A stretch of DNA of 64,000 nt from CAWHYG01 sp963833505. Lineage in GTDB: Bacteria > Eisenbacteria > RBG-16-71-46 > CAIMUX01. Shown in pieces: positions 28,010-37,108 of the stretch (the first letter of the stretch is position 1; every line of letters begins with the position of its first letter). The stretch is from contig CAWHYG010000004.1 of the NCBI GenBank assembly GCA_963833505.1, forward strand, positions 186,001 to 250,000. Direction: 5' to 3'. The translations under genes and the position numbers were made by a program. The notes under the pieces were generated by a model. It saw nothing but the letters and a program-made list of their open reading frames with translations, ran no database searches and was not told the origin of the DNA.

Positions 28010-30511
28010 CTATTTCAGGACGACGAGGCGGCTCCTCAGCCTGGAGCCGTTCACGCGCAATTCTGCATAATAGACGCCCGCGGGCACCGCCAGTCCCTTG
28101 TTGTCCAGCGCATCCCACCGCAAGGAGTGCGCGCCCGGCGCCAGGGCTTCCTCGCCGGTCGCCCATACCGTTCGCCCGGCCACGTCCGCGATCCCCAGAC
28201 TGACCCGGCCGGCCCGGGGAAGACTGAACCGGATGTTGATCGCTCCGCGCGCCGGATTGGGAAAGATCCCGTCCAGACGAACATCGCCGTTGGATGCGGG
28301 CGGTGGAACGGCGGAGGGACCGCTGCCGGTGTTCAACAGCACGGAAACCGTGTTGGCGCCGGAGTTCGCTGTCACGAGGTCCGGCTTTCCATCCTGGTTC
28401 AGGTCGGTGATCGCCAGCGAACAAGGCTCGTTGCCTGTTCCGTAGTCGGCCTTGGTCGCGAAGGTCCCGTCTCCGCGGCCGAGCAGCACCGAAACGCTGT
28501 TGGAGCTGTTCGCCACGACCACGTCGGGCTTGCCGTCGCCGTCCAGGTCCGCGATCGTTGCCAGGGAAGGATAGGCCCCCGTCCCATAGTCGGTCTTCGT
28601 CCCGAAGGTCCCATCCCCGCGGCCGAGCAACACCGAGACGCTCGCGCCCTCATAATCGGTCACTGCCAGATCGGGCTCTCCGTCGCCGTTCAGGTCCCCG
28701 ATCACGACGGACCCCGGATCGCTTCCCACGGCGTAATCGGTCTTCGCCCCGAAAGTCCCATCTCCATGACCGGGCAATATCGAGACGGTATTGTCAGCGG
28801 AGTTTGCCACGACCAGGTCGGGCTTCTTGTCCCCGTCCAGGTCCCGGATCGCGACCGACACCGGAACGCTGCCTGTCGAATAATCGGTTTTCGTCCCGAA
28901 GGTCCCGTCTCCGTGGCCGAGAAGCACCGAGACCGTGTTGGAGCCCTCGTCCGCCACGGCCAGATCCTGCTTCCCGTCTCCGTTCAGGTCTCCGATCGCC
29001 ACGAAGCAGGGACAGGCGCCGGTCGCATAGTCGGTCTTTCTCGCGAAGGTTCCGTCTCCGTGGCTGATGAGCACCGACACGGTGTTGGCGGTCAGGTTGG
29101 CGACCACCAGATCCAGCTTGCCCAATCCGGTCAGATCCCCCATCGCCACGCCATAGGGACCGCTTCCCGTTCCATAATCGGTCTTCGTCGCGAAAGTCCC
29201 GTCACCACGCCCCAGAAGCACGGAAACGGTGTTGCTCGCGTAGTCGGCCACCGCCAGGTCCGACTTGCCGTCCTTGTTCAAGTCCCCGGCCGCGACCGAG
29301 CAGGGATATCGCCCCGTCGCAAACTCGGCCTTCGTCCCGAAGGTCCCATCCCCGTTGCCGAGGAGCACTGAAACCGCGTTGGAGCCGGTGCTCGCCACCA
29401 GCAGGTCGGGCTTTCCATCTCCTTTGAGGTTGCCGATCGCCACGGACGAGGGGTTCCACCCGGTTCCGAAGTCCGCCCCGGCCGCGAAGGTCCCGTCTCC
29501 ATCACCGAGAAGCACGGAGACGGTGTTGTCGAGGTAATTCGCCGCGACCAGATCCGGCTTTCCGTCACCGTTCAGGTCTCCGATCGCGACGGCATAGGCG
29601 CCCTCCCCCGCTCCGTAATCGGTCCTGGTCCCAAAGCTCCCGTCCCCGTTCCCCAAAAGCACAGACACCGTGGCGTCATCGCAATTTGCCACGACCACGT
29701 CCGTCTTGCCGTCCCCGTTCACATCCCCGACCGCGGCGGCCATGGGGCCGGCCCCGGTTGGGTAGTCGGTGTTCGTGCCGAAGCTCCCGTCCCCGTGCCC
29801 AAGAAGCACGGAAACGGTGTTGTCAACCTCATTGGCCACGATCAGATCCGGCTTTCCGTCGCCGTTCAGATCCCTGACCGCGATGGAACAGGGGGACTGC
29901 CCCGTCGCGAAGAAGCTCTCTGTCGTGAAGGTTCCGTCCCCCAGGCCCAGAAGCACCGAGGCGGTGTCGTCATCGTAGTCGGCGACCATCAGATCCGGTA
30001 CTCCGTCTCCGTTCAGGTCTCCGATCGCGACAGCCCAGGGATCCTGCCCGGTCTCATAGTCGGTCTTGGTTCCGAAGGTCCCATCCCCCAGGCCCAGTAG
30101 CACGGAGACGGTGTTGGAGCCACTGTCGACCACGACCAGGTCGGGCTTTCCATCGCCGTTCAGGTCTCCGATCGCGACGGCCGCGGGCTGGTCTCCCGCG
30201 GCATAGTCGGTTCTGGCCCCGAAGGTGCCGTCTCCGCGACCCAGGAGAACCGAAACCGTATTGTCCGGCCAGTTCGCCGTCGCCACATCCGGCTTCCCGT
30301 CCCCGTTCAGGTCCCCGATCGCCGCGGAGTATGGATAGCGCCCCACGTCAAAGGACCGAAACGGCGCCGCGAGGAGAGAGCTGTCGGCGAGGGCCGGCGC
30401 GCTCACCGCCAAGAGACCCGCGACCGAGAACAGGAGAAGCCCGCGACGGCGACCACGCCCGCCGCAGGAGAGCAGGAGAGACCCTGGAATGCTGCAACCC
30501 CTCGCCGGCAT
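28010..30511 (-). CDS. Secreted FG-GAP/VCBS repeat protein with FlgD-like C-terminal domain
   Basis: 833 aa from an ATG with AGGAGGTGA at ideal spacing. A basic signal peptide (about residues 20-45, ending SAPALA) is followed by 13 full repeats of about 47 residues and one final partial repeat. The repeat core is IGDLNGDGKPDLVVAN...NTVSVLLGxGDGTFGTKTDYxTG; each DxNxDGxPD loop is a likely calcium site, giving a beta-propeller-like structure. The last 90 residues (LDGIFPNPARGAINIRFSLP..G.VSLGIADVAGRTVW..GxHSLRWDALDNKGLAVPAGVYYAEL) are a FlgD-type Ig domain, which in FCB-group bacteria serves as a C-terminal secretion module. The repeats are highly similar to one another in DNA, suggesting recent internal duplication. 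It lies in the same orientation as the Cys-rich array but has its own promoter. Confidence 0.92.
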   Translation of the reverse strand: MPARGCSIPGSLLLSCGGRGRRRGLLLFSVAGLLAVSAPALADSSLLAAPFRSFDVGRYPYSAAIGDLNGDGKPDVATANWPDNTVSVLLGRGDGTFGARTDYAAGDQPAAVAIGDLNGDGKPDLVVVDSGSNTVSVLLGLGDGTFGTKTDYETGQDPWAVAIGDLNGDGVPDLMVADYDDDTASVLLGLGDGTFTTESFFATGQSPCSIAVRDLNGDGKPDLIVANEVDNTVSVLLGHGDGSFGTNTDYPTGAGPMAAAVGDVNGDGKTDVVVANCDDATVSVLLGNGDGSFGTRTDYGAGEGAYAVAIGDLNGDGKPDLVAANYLDNTVSVLLGDGDGTFAAGADFGTGWNPSSVAIGNLKGDGKPDLLVASTGSNAVSVLLGNGDGTFGTKAEFATGRYPCSVAAGDLNKDGKSDLAVADYASNTVSVLLGRGDGTFATKTDYGTGSGPYGVAMGDLTGLGKLDLVVANLTANTVSVLISHGDGTFARKTDYATGACPCFVAIGDLNGDGKQDLAVADEGSNTVSVLLGHGDGTFGTKTDYSTGSVPVSVAIRDLDGDKKPDLVVANSADNTVSILPGHGDGTFGAKTDYAVGSDPGSVVIGDLNGDGEPDLAVTDYEGASVSVLLGRGDGTFGTKTDYGTGAYPSLATIADLDGDGKPDVVVANSSNSVSVLLGRGDGTFATKADYGTGNEPCSLAITDLNQDGKPDLVTANSGANTVSVLLNTGSGPSAVPPPASNGDVRLDGIFPNPARGAINIRFSLPRAGRVSLGIADVAGRTVWATGEEALAPGAHSLRWDALDNKGLAVPAGVYYAELRVNGSRLRSRLVVLK

Positions 30512-30646
30512 CTTCACCTCCTGAAGCGTTCGGAAATTTCGCGCGCGCCAAGCCGCGCCCGGAAGAACCATGCCGGAGTCCACTGTCGATTCCCTGCCGC
30601 GATCCCGCTGGATCGCGCCTGCGCCACATCGTGTCCGTAAGTTATT

Positions 30647-30675
30647 ATTATACCGTGTGTGAAAATCACCGTCAA
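30647..30675 (-). promoter_or_regulatory. Strong predicted sigma70-type promoter of the FG-GAP gene
   Basis: The minus strand reads TTGACG (30670-30675), 17 bases, TATAAT (30647-30652), in an AT-rich island within GC-rich DNA. Predicted transcription would begin near 30640, giving a leader of about 130 bases before the ATG at 30511. Confidence 0.8.
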
Positions 30676-30763
30676 TTCGGGTCTGCCCCTGGTGAAGGCA
30701 GGGAAGTACGACACAACGCGACTGCGACACGATTGCGGCCCAGGCGCCAAGCCGCGGATAACG

Positions 30764-30798
30764 CCGCGCGCTCGGCGGCGGCTGCGCCGAGCGCGCGG
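30764..30798 (-). terminator. Perfect 14-bp inverted repeat downstream of the first Cys-rich paralogue
   Basis: The arms 30764-30777 (CCGCGCGCTCGGCG) and 30785-30798 are perfect complements around a 7-base loop. It lies 20 bases past the stop at 30818 and upstream of the FG-GAP promoter. There is no T-tract, so intrinsic termination is uncertain; an mRNA-stabilising hairpin is the alternative. Confidence 0.6.
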
Positions 30799-30817
30799 TG
30801 GATCAGCCTGGAATCGC

Positions 30818-32680
30818 TCAGTGATAGAGGTTCTTGATCCCCCCCCAGGTCTGGATCGAGACCGGAACGGGGTATGCCGTCACCACGTAGGCGCCGATCC
30901 CCATGGCCTGGATCGGCCCCCAGATGACGGAGACGTCGTTCCAACCGGTCGGGTAGCCGATCCCGGGTGCAATGTTCGTCCGCGGTATGCCGCCCAAGCC
31001 GTTGAGATCGGCGCCGCAGTACCAGCCGGCTATCATGCCCGGCCACTCGCCCCAGTATCCGACAAAGAAGCTGCCGTTCACGGATTCGTCGGACGTGTCG
31101 ATGTCGTGGAGCGTCACGATCGGCCAGATTCCCGGAGCCGAGATCGAGATCCCCGTGTCCACGCCGATCACGCTCGTTGGATTGCACCCGTCGGAATTCC
31201 ACAGGTAGGCATCCAGCTTCTGGCCCACGAACATTCCGGTCAAGGTCGTCAGGGCATACTGCTGGCCGCAGCAGATCCCGGTGGCGTTGTAGCCCTCGGC
31301 GAACGCGCCGTAATAGGGCGCCACCTGGCCGCCATACCACCAGGTGAAGCCGTCCTCATAGGAGCCGTCCGCATTGAGCAGAAGCGTTCCGCCGCATGGG
31401 TTGGTCCGGGGACCCGACTTGATCTTGCCGTGCCCGACGCCCACCGAGCGGGCGGTCCGGCCGGCGTGCGCCAGACCATGACTTGTATAGCGCTTGGCCG
31501 CCGGGCACGGATTCGGGTTGCAGGTCGTGCCCGCGCCCATCCATTGGCCCCCGCAGTTCGCCTGCGTCGTGACCCTGCATTGGCCGCACTCGCAACAGGC
31601 TCCCGTCGACGGCGCCGAACAGGGGTTGGGGTCGCAGGTCGTTCCCGGCCCCTGCCACGTGCCCTGGCAGCCCGCCTGGGTCGTGATCGTGCAGACCGTG
31701 CCGAAGCAACAGGCGCCCACCGGCGGCTGCGGACACGGATTCGGCGTGCAGGTCGTGTTCGCCCCCATCCACTGGCCCGAGCAGTCCGCCTGGGTCGTGA
31801 TCGTGCAGACCCCGTTGACGCAGCAGGCGCCCAACACGGGCTGCGGGCATGGGTTCGGATTGCAGGTGGTGCCGGAGCCCTGCCACGTGCCTCCTTCGTG
31901 CTGGCAGGTGTACTGGATCAGCACCGTGCAACTTCCATCCGCGAAACAGCAGGCTCCGCTGATCGGTTGCGTGCTCAGCACGTAGGCCGCGATCCCAAGC
32001 GCCTGCGTCGGGCCCCAAACGATCGAGGGATCCGCCCACCCCGTCGGATAGCCGATCCCCGGGGCGATGTTCGTGCGCGGCTCGCCGCCGAATCCGTCCA
32101 GATCGGCTGCCACCCACCAACCGCCGATCGCGCCCGGCCACTCCCCCCAGTACCCGACGAAGAAGTCGCCGTTCACCGGCTCGTCCGCGGTGTCGATGTC
32201 GTGCAGGGTGAACGTCGGCCAGATCCCCGGGGGCGAAATCGAGATCCCTACGTCCACGCCGATCACGCTGGTCGGATTGCCGCCGTCGGAATTCCACAGG
32301 TAGGCATCGAGCCTCTGGCCGACGTACATCCCGGTCAGGGTGGTAAGGGCGTACTGCTGGCCGCAGACCGTCCCGGTGGCGTCGTAACCTTCGGCGAAGG
32401 CGCCGTAGTACGGAGCTGCCTCGCCACCGTACCACCAGGTGTAGCCATTCTCGTAGGATCCATCCGCGTTCACGAGAAGGTCCGAGCCGGGGCACGGGTT
32501 GTCCCGCGGACCCGCCTTGATCCGGCCGATTCCCGGCCCGATCGATCGCGCCGCCTTCCCGCGGGCGAGCATGGTCCCGCCACGGAGCGTTCCACCGGCG
32601 CGCAGCGCGGCCGGGGCCGGCGCGGTCGTTCCAAGAAGCGCCAGGAACGCAATCACCAGGGGAGCCAAGACCCGTCGCAT
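30818..32680 (-). CDS. Secreted Cys-repeat protein, paralogue 1 (two TWWYGG domains, four GACC repeats)
   Basis: 620 aa from the ATG at 32680 (signal peptide MRRVLAPLVIAFLALLGTTAP...). Layout: a short linker, then a first domain of about 190 residues with NADGSYENGYTWWYGG, PYYGAFAEGYDATG, GQRLDAYLWNSDG, FFVGYWGEWPGA and RTNIAPGIGYPTGW. Four repeats of 35-41 residues follow, with six cysteines each in the pattern GACC-x4/5-C-x7-C-x(10-14)-C-x3-C (ending PNPC). A basic linker (KRYTSHGLAHAGRTARSVGV) leads to a second TWWYGG domain and the tail VPVSIQTWGGIKNLYH. No enzymatic motif is seen. An extracellular, disulfide-rich surface or adhesive role is inferred. Lacks the GPNAGG N-domain that its paralogues have. 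Confidence 0.85.
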   Translation of the reverse strand: MRRVLAPLVIAFLALLGTTAPAPAALRAGGTLRGGTMLARGKAARSIGPGIGRIKAGPRDNPCPGSDLLVNADGSYENGYTWWYGGEAAPYYGAFAEGYDATGTVCGQQYALTTLTGMYVGQRLDAYLWNSDGGNPTSVIGVDVGISISPPGIWPTFTLHDIDTADEPVNGDFFVGYWGEWPGAIGGWWVAADLDGFGGEPRTNIAPGIGYPTGWADPSIVWGPTQALGIAAYVLSTQPISGACCFADGSCTVLIQYTCQHEGGTWQGSGTTCNPNPCPQPVLGACCVNGVCTITTQADCSGQWMGANTTCTPNPCPQPPVGACCFGTVCTITTQAGCQGTWQGPGTTCDPNPCSAPSTGACCECGQCRVTTQANCGGQWMGAGTTCNPNPCPAAKRYTSHGLAHAGRTARSVGVGHGKIKSGPRTNPCGGTLLLNADGSYEDGFTWWYGGQVAPYYGAFAEGYNATGICCGQQYALTTLTGMFVGQKLDAYLWNSDGCNPTSVIGVDTGISISAPGIWPIVTLHDIDTSDESVNGSFFVGYWGEWPGMIAGWYCGADLNGLGGIPRTNIAPGIGYPTGWNDVSVIWGPIQAMGIGAYVVTAYPVPVSIQTWGGIKNLYH

Positions 32681-32835
32681 CTCACCTGCTCCTTCCGCCA
32701 GCTCCGGCTCTGGGCCGGGGCGCAGAACACGCGCGAACATCAAGGCCGATCCGGCCGCCGGAAGCCCCGGGAGCGGGGCAGGAAGCCCGTTCGTGGAGGT
32801 GCGGCTCACCGAGTCGGGATTTCCTGAGCGATGTA

Positions 32836-32864
32836 ATTCTACCAACGAGAAGAAACACAGTCAA
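32836..32864 (-). promoter_or_regulatory. Predicted promoter of Cys-repeat paralogue 1
   Basis: Minus strand: TTGACT (32859-32864), 17 bases, TAGAAT (32836-32841), followed by TACATCG. The -10 and following bases closely match the promoter at 41809-41837 (TAGAATTACAGCG), suggesting shared descent. The rest of 32681-33022 holds only the conserved leader next to the ATG. Confidence 0.75.
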
Positions 32865-33022
32865 GTCGATGCGTGACCGGGAGACAGCAAGCCCCTTCTC
32901 TGTGCTGACATACAATTCCTGACATTACCGCTGAGTGGCTTGGCGCATCAGCTTCGTCCGAGCCAAACCAGGTCCAGCGCTCCGTTCCGGTGCGAACTGG
33001 GGCCCCGCGCCGAAAATGTGCG

Positions 33023-36000
33023 TCAGTGGTACAGGCTCTTGATCCGCCCCCACGTCTGGATCGAGACAGGAACCGGAGGCGGGGGACCCATAAGGATGTA
33101 AGCACCGATCCCCACGGCTTGCGTCGGACCCCAGATCAACGACACGTTGTTCCAGCCGGTCGGGTAACCAATCCCGGGCGCGATGTTCGTTCGCGGCATG
33201 CCTCCGAAACCGTCCACGTCGGCGCCGATGAACCAGCCCGCCATCGCGCCCTGCCACTCACCCCAGTAGCCAACGAAGAAGTTACCGCGGACCGGCTCAT
33301 CCGTCGTATTGATGTCGGCCAACGAGATGCTCGGCCAGATCGCAGGCTGGTCGATGCTGACGCCCGCATCCACGTGTATGACGCTGGTCGGGTTGTTGCC
33401 GTCAGAGTTCCACAGATACGCATCGAGTTTCTGGCAGTTGAACATCCCGGTCGACGTCGTCAAGGCGTACTGCTGGCCGCAGATCGTTCCGGTCACCTCG
33501 TAACCCTCGGCAAAAGCGCCGTAATACGGCGCGATCTGGCCGCCGTACCACCAGGTGTAACCGTTCTCATAGCTGCCATCGGCATTCAGGAACAACGCTG
33601 ACCCCGGACAAGGATTGGTTCGGGAACCCGGTCTGATCACCCCATGCCCAACGCTGACCGAGCCGGCCGCCGGTCCGCCGTGAGACCGGCCTGCCTTGGT
33701 ATACCGTTTGGCAATCGGGCACGGATTCGGGTTGCAGGTCGTGCCCTCGCCCATCCACTGACCCTGACAGTCCGCCTGTGTGGTGATGGCACAATGGCCG
33801 CAAATGCAACAGGCGCCCATCGGCTGCGTGCAGGGATTGGGGTTGCACGTCGTGCCCGGACCCATCCACTGACCCTGGCAGTTGGCCTGGATCGTGATGG
33901 TACAGACCCCGCTGATACAGCAGGCGCCGGTGGCCGGGGGGCACGGATTCGGGATGCACACCGTGTTCGCACCCATCCACTGGCCCTGGCAGTTCGCCTG
34001 CGTCGTGATCGTGCAGGCTCCATTGATGCAGCAGGCGCCGACCGGAGGACACGGATTCGGGTTGCAAATCGTGTTCGGCCCCATCCACTGGCCCTGACAG
34101 TTGGTCTGGGTCGTGATGGTGCTGTGTCCGTTGATGCAGCAGGCACCATCCATCGGACACGGATTCGGCGTACAGACCGTGTTCGCTCCCATCCACTGCC
34201 CCGAACAGTTTGCCTCGGTCGTGATCGTGCAAACCCCGTTGATGCAGCAGGCGCCCACCGGCGGTTGCGGACAGGGGTTCGGAACGCAGACAGTGCCGGA
34301 GCCATCCCACGCGCCTCCTTCGTGCTGGCAGGTGTACTGGGTCAGTGCCGTGCAGCTTCCGTCCGCGAAACAGCACGCTCCGGTAACCGGGTTCTTGCTC
34401 ATTACGTAGGCGGCAATTCCAAGCGCCTGTATCGGGCCCCAGACGATCGACGGATCCGCCCACCCGGTCGGATAGCCGATCCCCGGAGCGATGTTCGTGC
34501 GCGGCTTGCCGCCGACTCCATCCAGATCAGCTCCCACGAACCAGCCCGCCGCGGCGCCCGGCCACTCCCCCCAGTATCCGATGAAGAAGTCGCCGTTCAC
34601 CGGCTCGTCCGAGGTGTTGACGTCATGCAGGGTGACGGCCGGCCAGATCCCCGGAGCCGAGATCGAAATGCCCATGTCCACGCGGATGACGCTGGCCGGC
34701 ACACAGCCGTCGGAACTCCACAGATAGGCGTCGAGCCTTTGCCCGACGTACATCCCGGTCAGGGCGGTGAGGGCGTATTGCTGGCCGCAGACGGTCCCGG
34801 ACGCGTTGTAACCTTCTGCAAAGGCGCCGTAGTACGGCGCCACCTCGCCGCCGTACCACCAGGTGTAGCCGTCTTCATACGATCCGTCCGCGTTCATGAG
34901 AAGGTCCGAACCGGGACAGGGATTGACCCGCGGACCTGCCTTGACCCGGCCGATTCCGCTGCCGACCGATCGCGCCGCCATCCCGCCGCGGGCGAGCAGG
35001 TTCCCGCCGCGAGCGAGCGCGCGGCCCTTGAATCGAGCCTTCGGCTGGCAGGGGTTGGGAGAACAGGTCGAGTTCTGGCCCAGCCAGTAGCCGGTGCAGC
35101 CGGCCTGTGTGGTCATGGTGCAGGTCCCGCAAGTGCAGCAGGCGCCCACATTCGCCGGGCACGGGTTGGGCCGACACGTGGTGTTGTCTCCCTGGTAGGA
35201 CCCGCCTTCTGCGGCGCACACCCGCGCGGTGTAGATGATGCACGTCCCGTCCGGGAAGCAGCAGGCGCCGCCGGGTCCGGGACAAGGGTCAGTGCCGCCG
35301 ATTTCGAATCCCATCGCCCCGTAGGCAGCGATCGGATCGACGTTTGGCGGAACGGCATCATCGGTGAAGTTCCCCCCAAGCGTCGGGTTCGGCCCTAGCG
35401 TGCAAGTGCCGGAACCGCCTGAGACGTACCCGGCGAACCAGTAGCACTCGACCAGGATCGTGGTCTGGGCGCTGTCCCAGATGACCGCATCGCCGGATCC
35501 GGACCCGGGCCAGGCGTCGTCCGGAAAGTCCTGGTCCGCGCACGAACCATAGCCCTGGCAGGCAACCCGGACGTTTCCGGGATAGGTGACTCCGAAGCTC
35601 ACGCCCTTGAGGCGGGGGCTGCTGCCGGAGGGGAAGGCCGCATAGACCTTCCAGACCTTGATGGCATCGGGGCCGGATCCGTCGATCTCACTCACGGCGT
35701 TGGCGCAAGACGAGAGCGGCAGAGCGCCGCAGTAGTCCGAGGTATCCGAGGTGTAGGCCAGGTCCGGATTGTGGACGATGAGCGTTCCGCCGGCGTTCGG
35801 TCCGGCCGAGACGGTCGCCTTTGCCGCGCGGTTCCGCAGGAAAGGCGTGATCCCTCCGAGTCCCTTCCCGGCCGATCGCGCCGCGCCTTGGCGGCGGGCG
35901 AGCATCCGGCCCCTGGATCGCGCTTTCTGATCGCAGGGATTCGGCGAACAGGTCGAGTTCGAGCCCAGCCAGTTGCCGGCGCAGTCGGCCTGCGTGGTCA

Positions 36001-37009
36001 TGGTGCAGTTGCCGCAAAGGCAGCAGGCGCCGGTCGGACCCGTGCACGGATTCGGCGTACAGGTCGTGTTCGGGCCCTGCCATGTGCCGCCTTCCCCGAT
36101 GCAGGCCGTATACGTCAGGAGCTGGCAGGTGCTGTCGTTCATGCAGCAAGCGCCCTGAGGCTGCGGACACGGATTGGGCGCACAAAACGTGTTCGGCCCC
36201 TGCCAGATTCCCTGGCAGGCGCCTTGCAGGGTCATGGTGCAAGTCCCGTCCGTCAGGCAGCAGGCGCCCATCACCTGAGGACAGGGGTTGGGAACGCACG
36301 AGGTGTTGTCACCCAGATAGGTCCCGCCGTGGGCGGCACAGTCCCCTGGCGTATAGGCGATGCAAGTCCCGTTCGGAAGGCAGCAGGCGCCGACCACCGC
36401 CGGGCAGGGATCATTGCCCGCTATGCCGAACCCCATCGTTCCATAGGCATAGATTGGATCCACGTTCGGCGGGACGGAGTCGTCGGTGAAGTTTCCCCCG
36501 AGCGACGGGTCTGGCCCCAGGGTAAAGGTGCCGGAACCTCCCGAGGCGTACCCGGCGAACCAGTACACCTCGACGAGAGTCGTCGTCATCGGTGTGTTCC
36601 AGAAGACCCCGTCACTGGTGCCCGCGGCCGGCCAGCCGGTGTCCGGAATCTCCGTGTCCGCGCACTTGCCGTAATAGCCCGCCGGAGTGGAGCCGGCTCC
36701 GATGGTCACGCTCGTGTAGTTGACTCCCCAGGTCAAGCCGGCCAGCCGAGGGCTGCTGCCGGTGACGAAAGCGGCGTACACCTTCCAGACCTTGACGGCG
36801 GTCTTGCTCGAGCCGTCGATCCTCGATACCGCGCTGGTGCAGGAGGACAACGGCGAGATCCCGCAGTAGGTCGTGGTGTCGCTCGTGTAGGCGAGACTCG
36901 GATAGTGGACGATCAGCGTTCCGCCCGCGTTCGGTCCCGCCAGGACGGACGGGGCCGAGGCGCCCAGAACCGCCAGCACAAACAGAAGGGTATTCACGAC
37001 TCGCCGCAT
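33023..37009 (-). CDS. Giant secreted Cys-repeat protein, paralogue 2 (two GPNAGG domains, two TWWYGG domains, twelve GACC repeats)
   Basis: 1328 aa. The signal peptide ends SAPSVLA; then come GPNAGGTLIVHYPSLAYTSDT, the first N-domain (about residues 25-205), four Cys repeats, a basic linker, a second GPNAGG domain, two Cys repeats, a TWWYGG domain, six Cys repeats, a second TWWYGG domain and the tail VPVSIQTWGRIKSLYH. Repeat 9 has lost its third Cys (GACCINGHST), leaving an odd cysteine. N-domains contain SSCxxAVSxIDGS and LVExYWFAGYxSGGSGTxTLGP. It looks like two or three simpler paralogues joined end to end. The start is preceded by the array's shared leader (GGCGGAAGGAGCGTGCGAG). It is 99 bases downstream of paralogue 3, probably co-transcribed. 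Confidence 0.87.
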   Translation of the reverse strand: MRRVVNTLLFVLAVLGASAPSVLAGPNAGGTLIVHYPSLAYTSDTTTYCGISPLSSCTSAVSRIDGSSKTAVKVWKVYAAFVTGSSPRLAGLTWGVNYTSVTIGAGSTPAGYYGKCADTEIPDTGWPAAGTSDGVFWNTPMTTTLVEVYWFAGYASGGSGTFTLGPDPSLGGNFTDDSVPPNVDPIYAYGTMGFGIAGNDPCPAVVGACCLPNGTCIAYTPGDCAAHGGTYLGDNTSCVPNPCPQVMGACCLTDGTCTMTLQGACQGIWQGPNTFCAPNPCPQPQGACCMNDSTCQLLTYTACIGEGGTWQGPNTTCTPNPCTGPTGACCLCGNCTMTTQADCAGNWLGSNSTCSPNPCDQKARSRGRMLARRQGAARSAGKGLGGITPFLRNRAAKATVSAGPNAGGTLIVHNPDLAYTSDTSDYCGALPLSSCANAVSEIDGSGPDAIKVWKVYAAFPSGSSPRLKGVSFGVTYPGNVRVACQGYGSCADQDFPDDAWPGSGSGDAVIWDSAQTTILVECYWFAGYVSGGSGTCTLGPNPTLGGNFTDDAVPPNVDPIAAYGAMGFEIGGTDPCPGPGGACCFPDGTCIIYTARVCAAEGGSYQGDNTTCRPNPCPANVGACCTCGTCTMTTQAGCTGYWLGQNSTCSPNPCQPKARFKGRALARGGNLLARGGMAARSVGSGIGRVKAGPRVNPCPGSDLLMNADGSYEDGYTWWYGGEVAPYYGAFAEGYNASGTVCGQQYALTALTGMYVGQRLDAYLWSSDGCVPASVIRVDMGISISAPGIWPAVTLHDVNTSDEPVNGDFFIGYWGEWPGAAAGWFVGADLDGVGGKPRTNIAPGIGYPTGWADPSIVWGPIQALGIAAYVMSKNPVTGACCFADGSCTALTQYTCQHEGGAWDGSGTVCVPNPCPQPPVGACCINGVCTITTEANCSGQWMGANTVCTPNPCPMDGACCINGHSTITTQTNCQGQWMGPNTICNPNPCPPVGACCINGACTITTQANCQGQWMGANTVCIPNPCPPATGACCISGVCTITIQANCQGQWMGPGTTCNPNPCTQPMGACCICGHCAITTQADCQGQWMGEGTTCNPNPCPIAKRYTKAGRSHGGPAAGSVSVGHGVIRPGSRTNPCPGSALFLNADGSYENGYTWWYGGQIAPYYGAFAEGYEVTGTICGQQYALTTSTGMFNCQKLDAYLWNSDGNNPTSVIHVDAGVSIDQPAIWPSISLADINTTDEPVRGNFFVGYWGEWQGAMAGWFIGADVDGFGGMPRTNIAPGIGYPTGWNNVSLIWGPTQAVGIGAYILMGPPPPVPVSIQTWGRIKSLYH

Positions 37010-37076
37010 CTCGCACGCTCCTTCCGCCTGGCCCGGTTCAAGACCGGGGCGCAGGACTCGCGCAAACCCTGATCGG

Positions 37077-37107
37077 CGCGCGCTCCGGCCTCGCGCCGGA
37101 GACGCGC
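37077..37107 (-). terminator. Intergenic hairpin between paralogues 3 and 2
   Basis: GCGCGCTCCGGC and GCCGGAGACGCGC form a near-perfect stem around CTCGC directly after the stop of paralogue 3. The same stem-loop core (TCCGGC-CTCGC-GCCGGA, 38830-38846) follows paralogue 4. No T-tract. Confidence 0.5.
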
Positions 37108-37108
37108 G

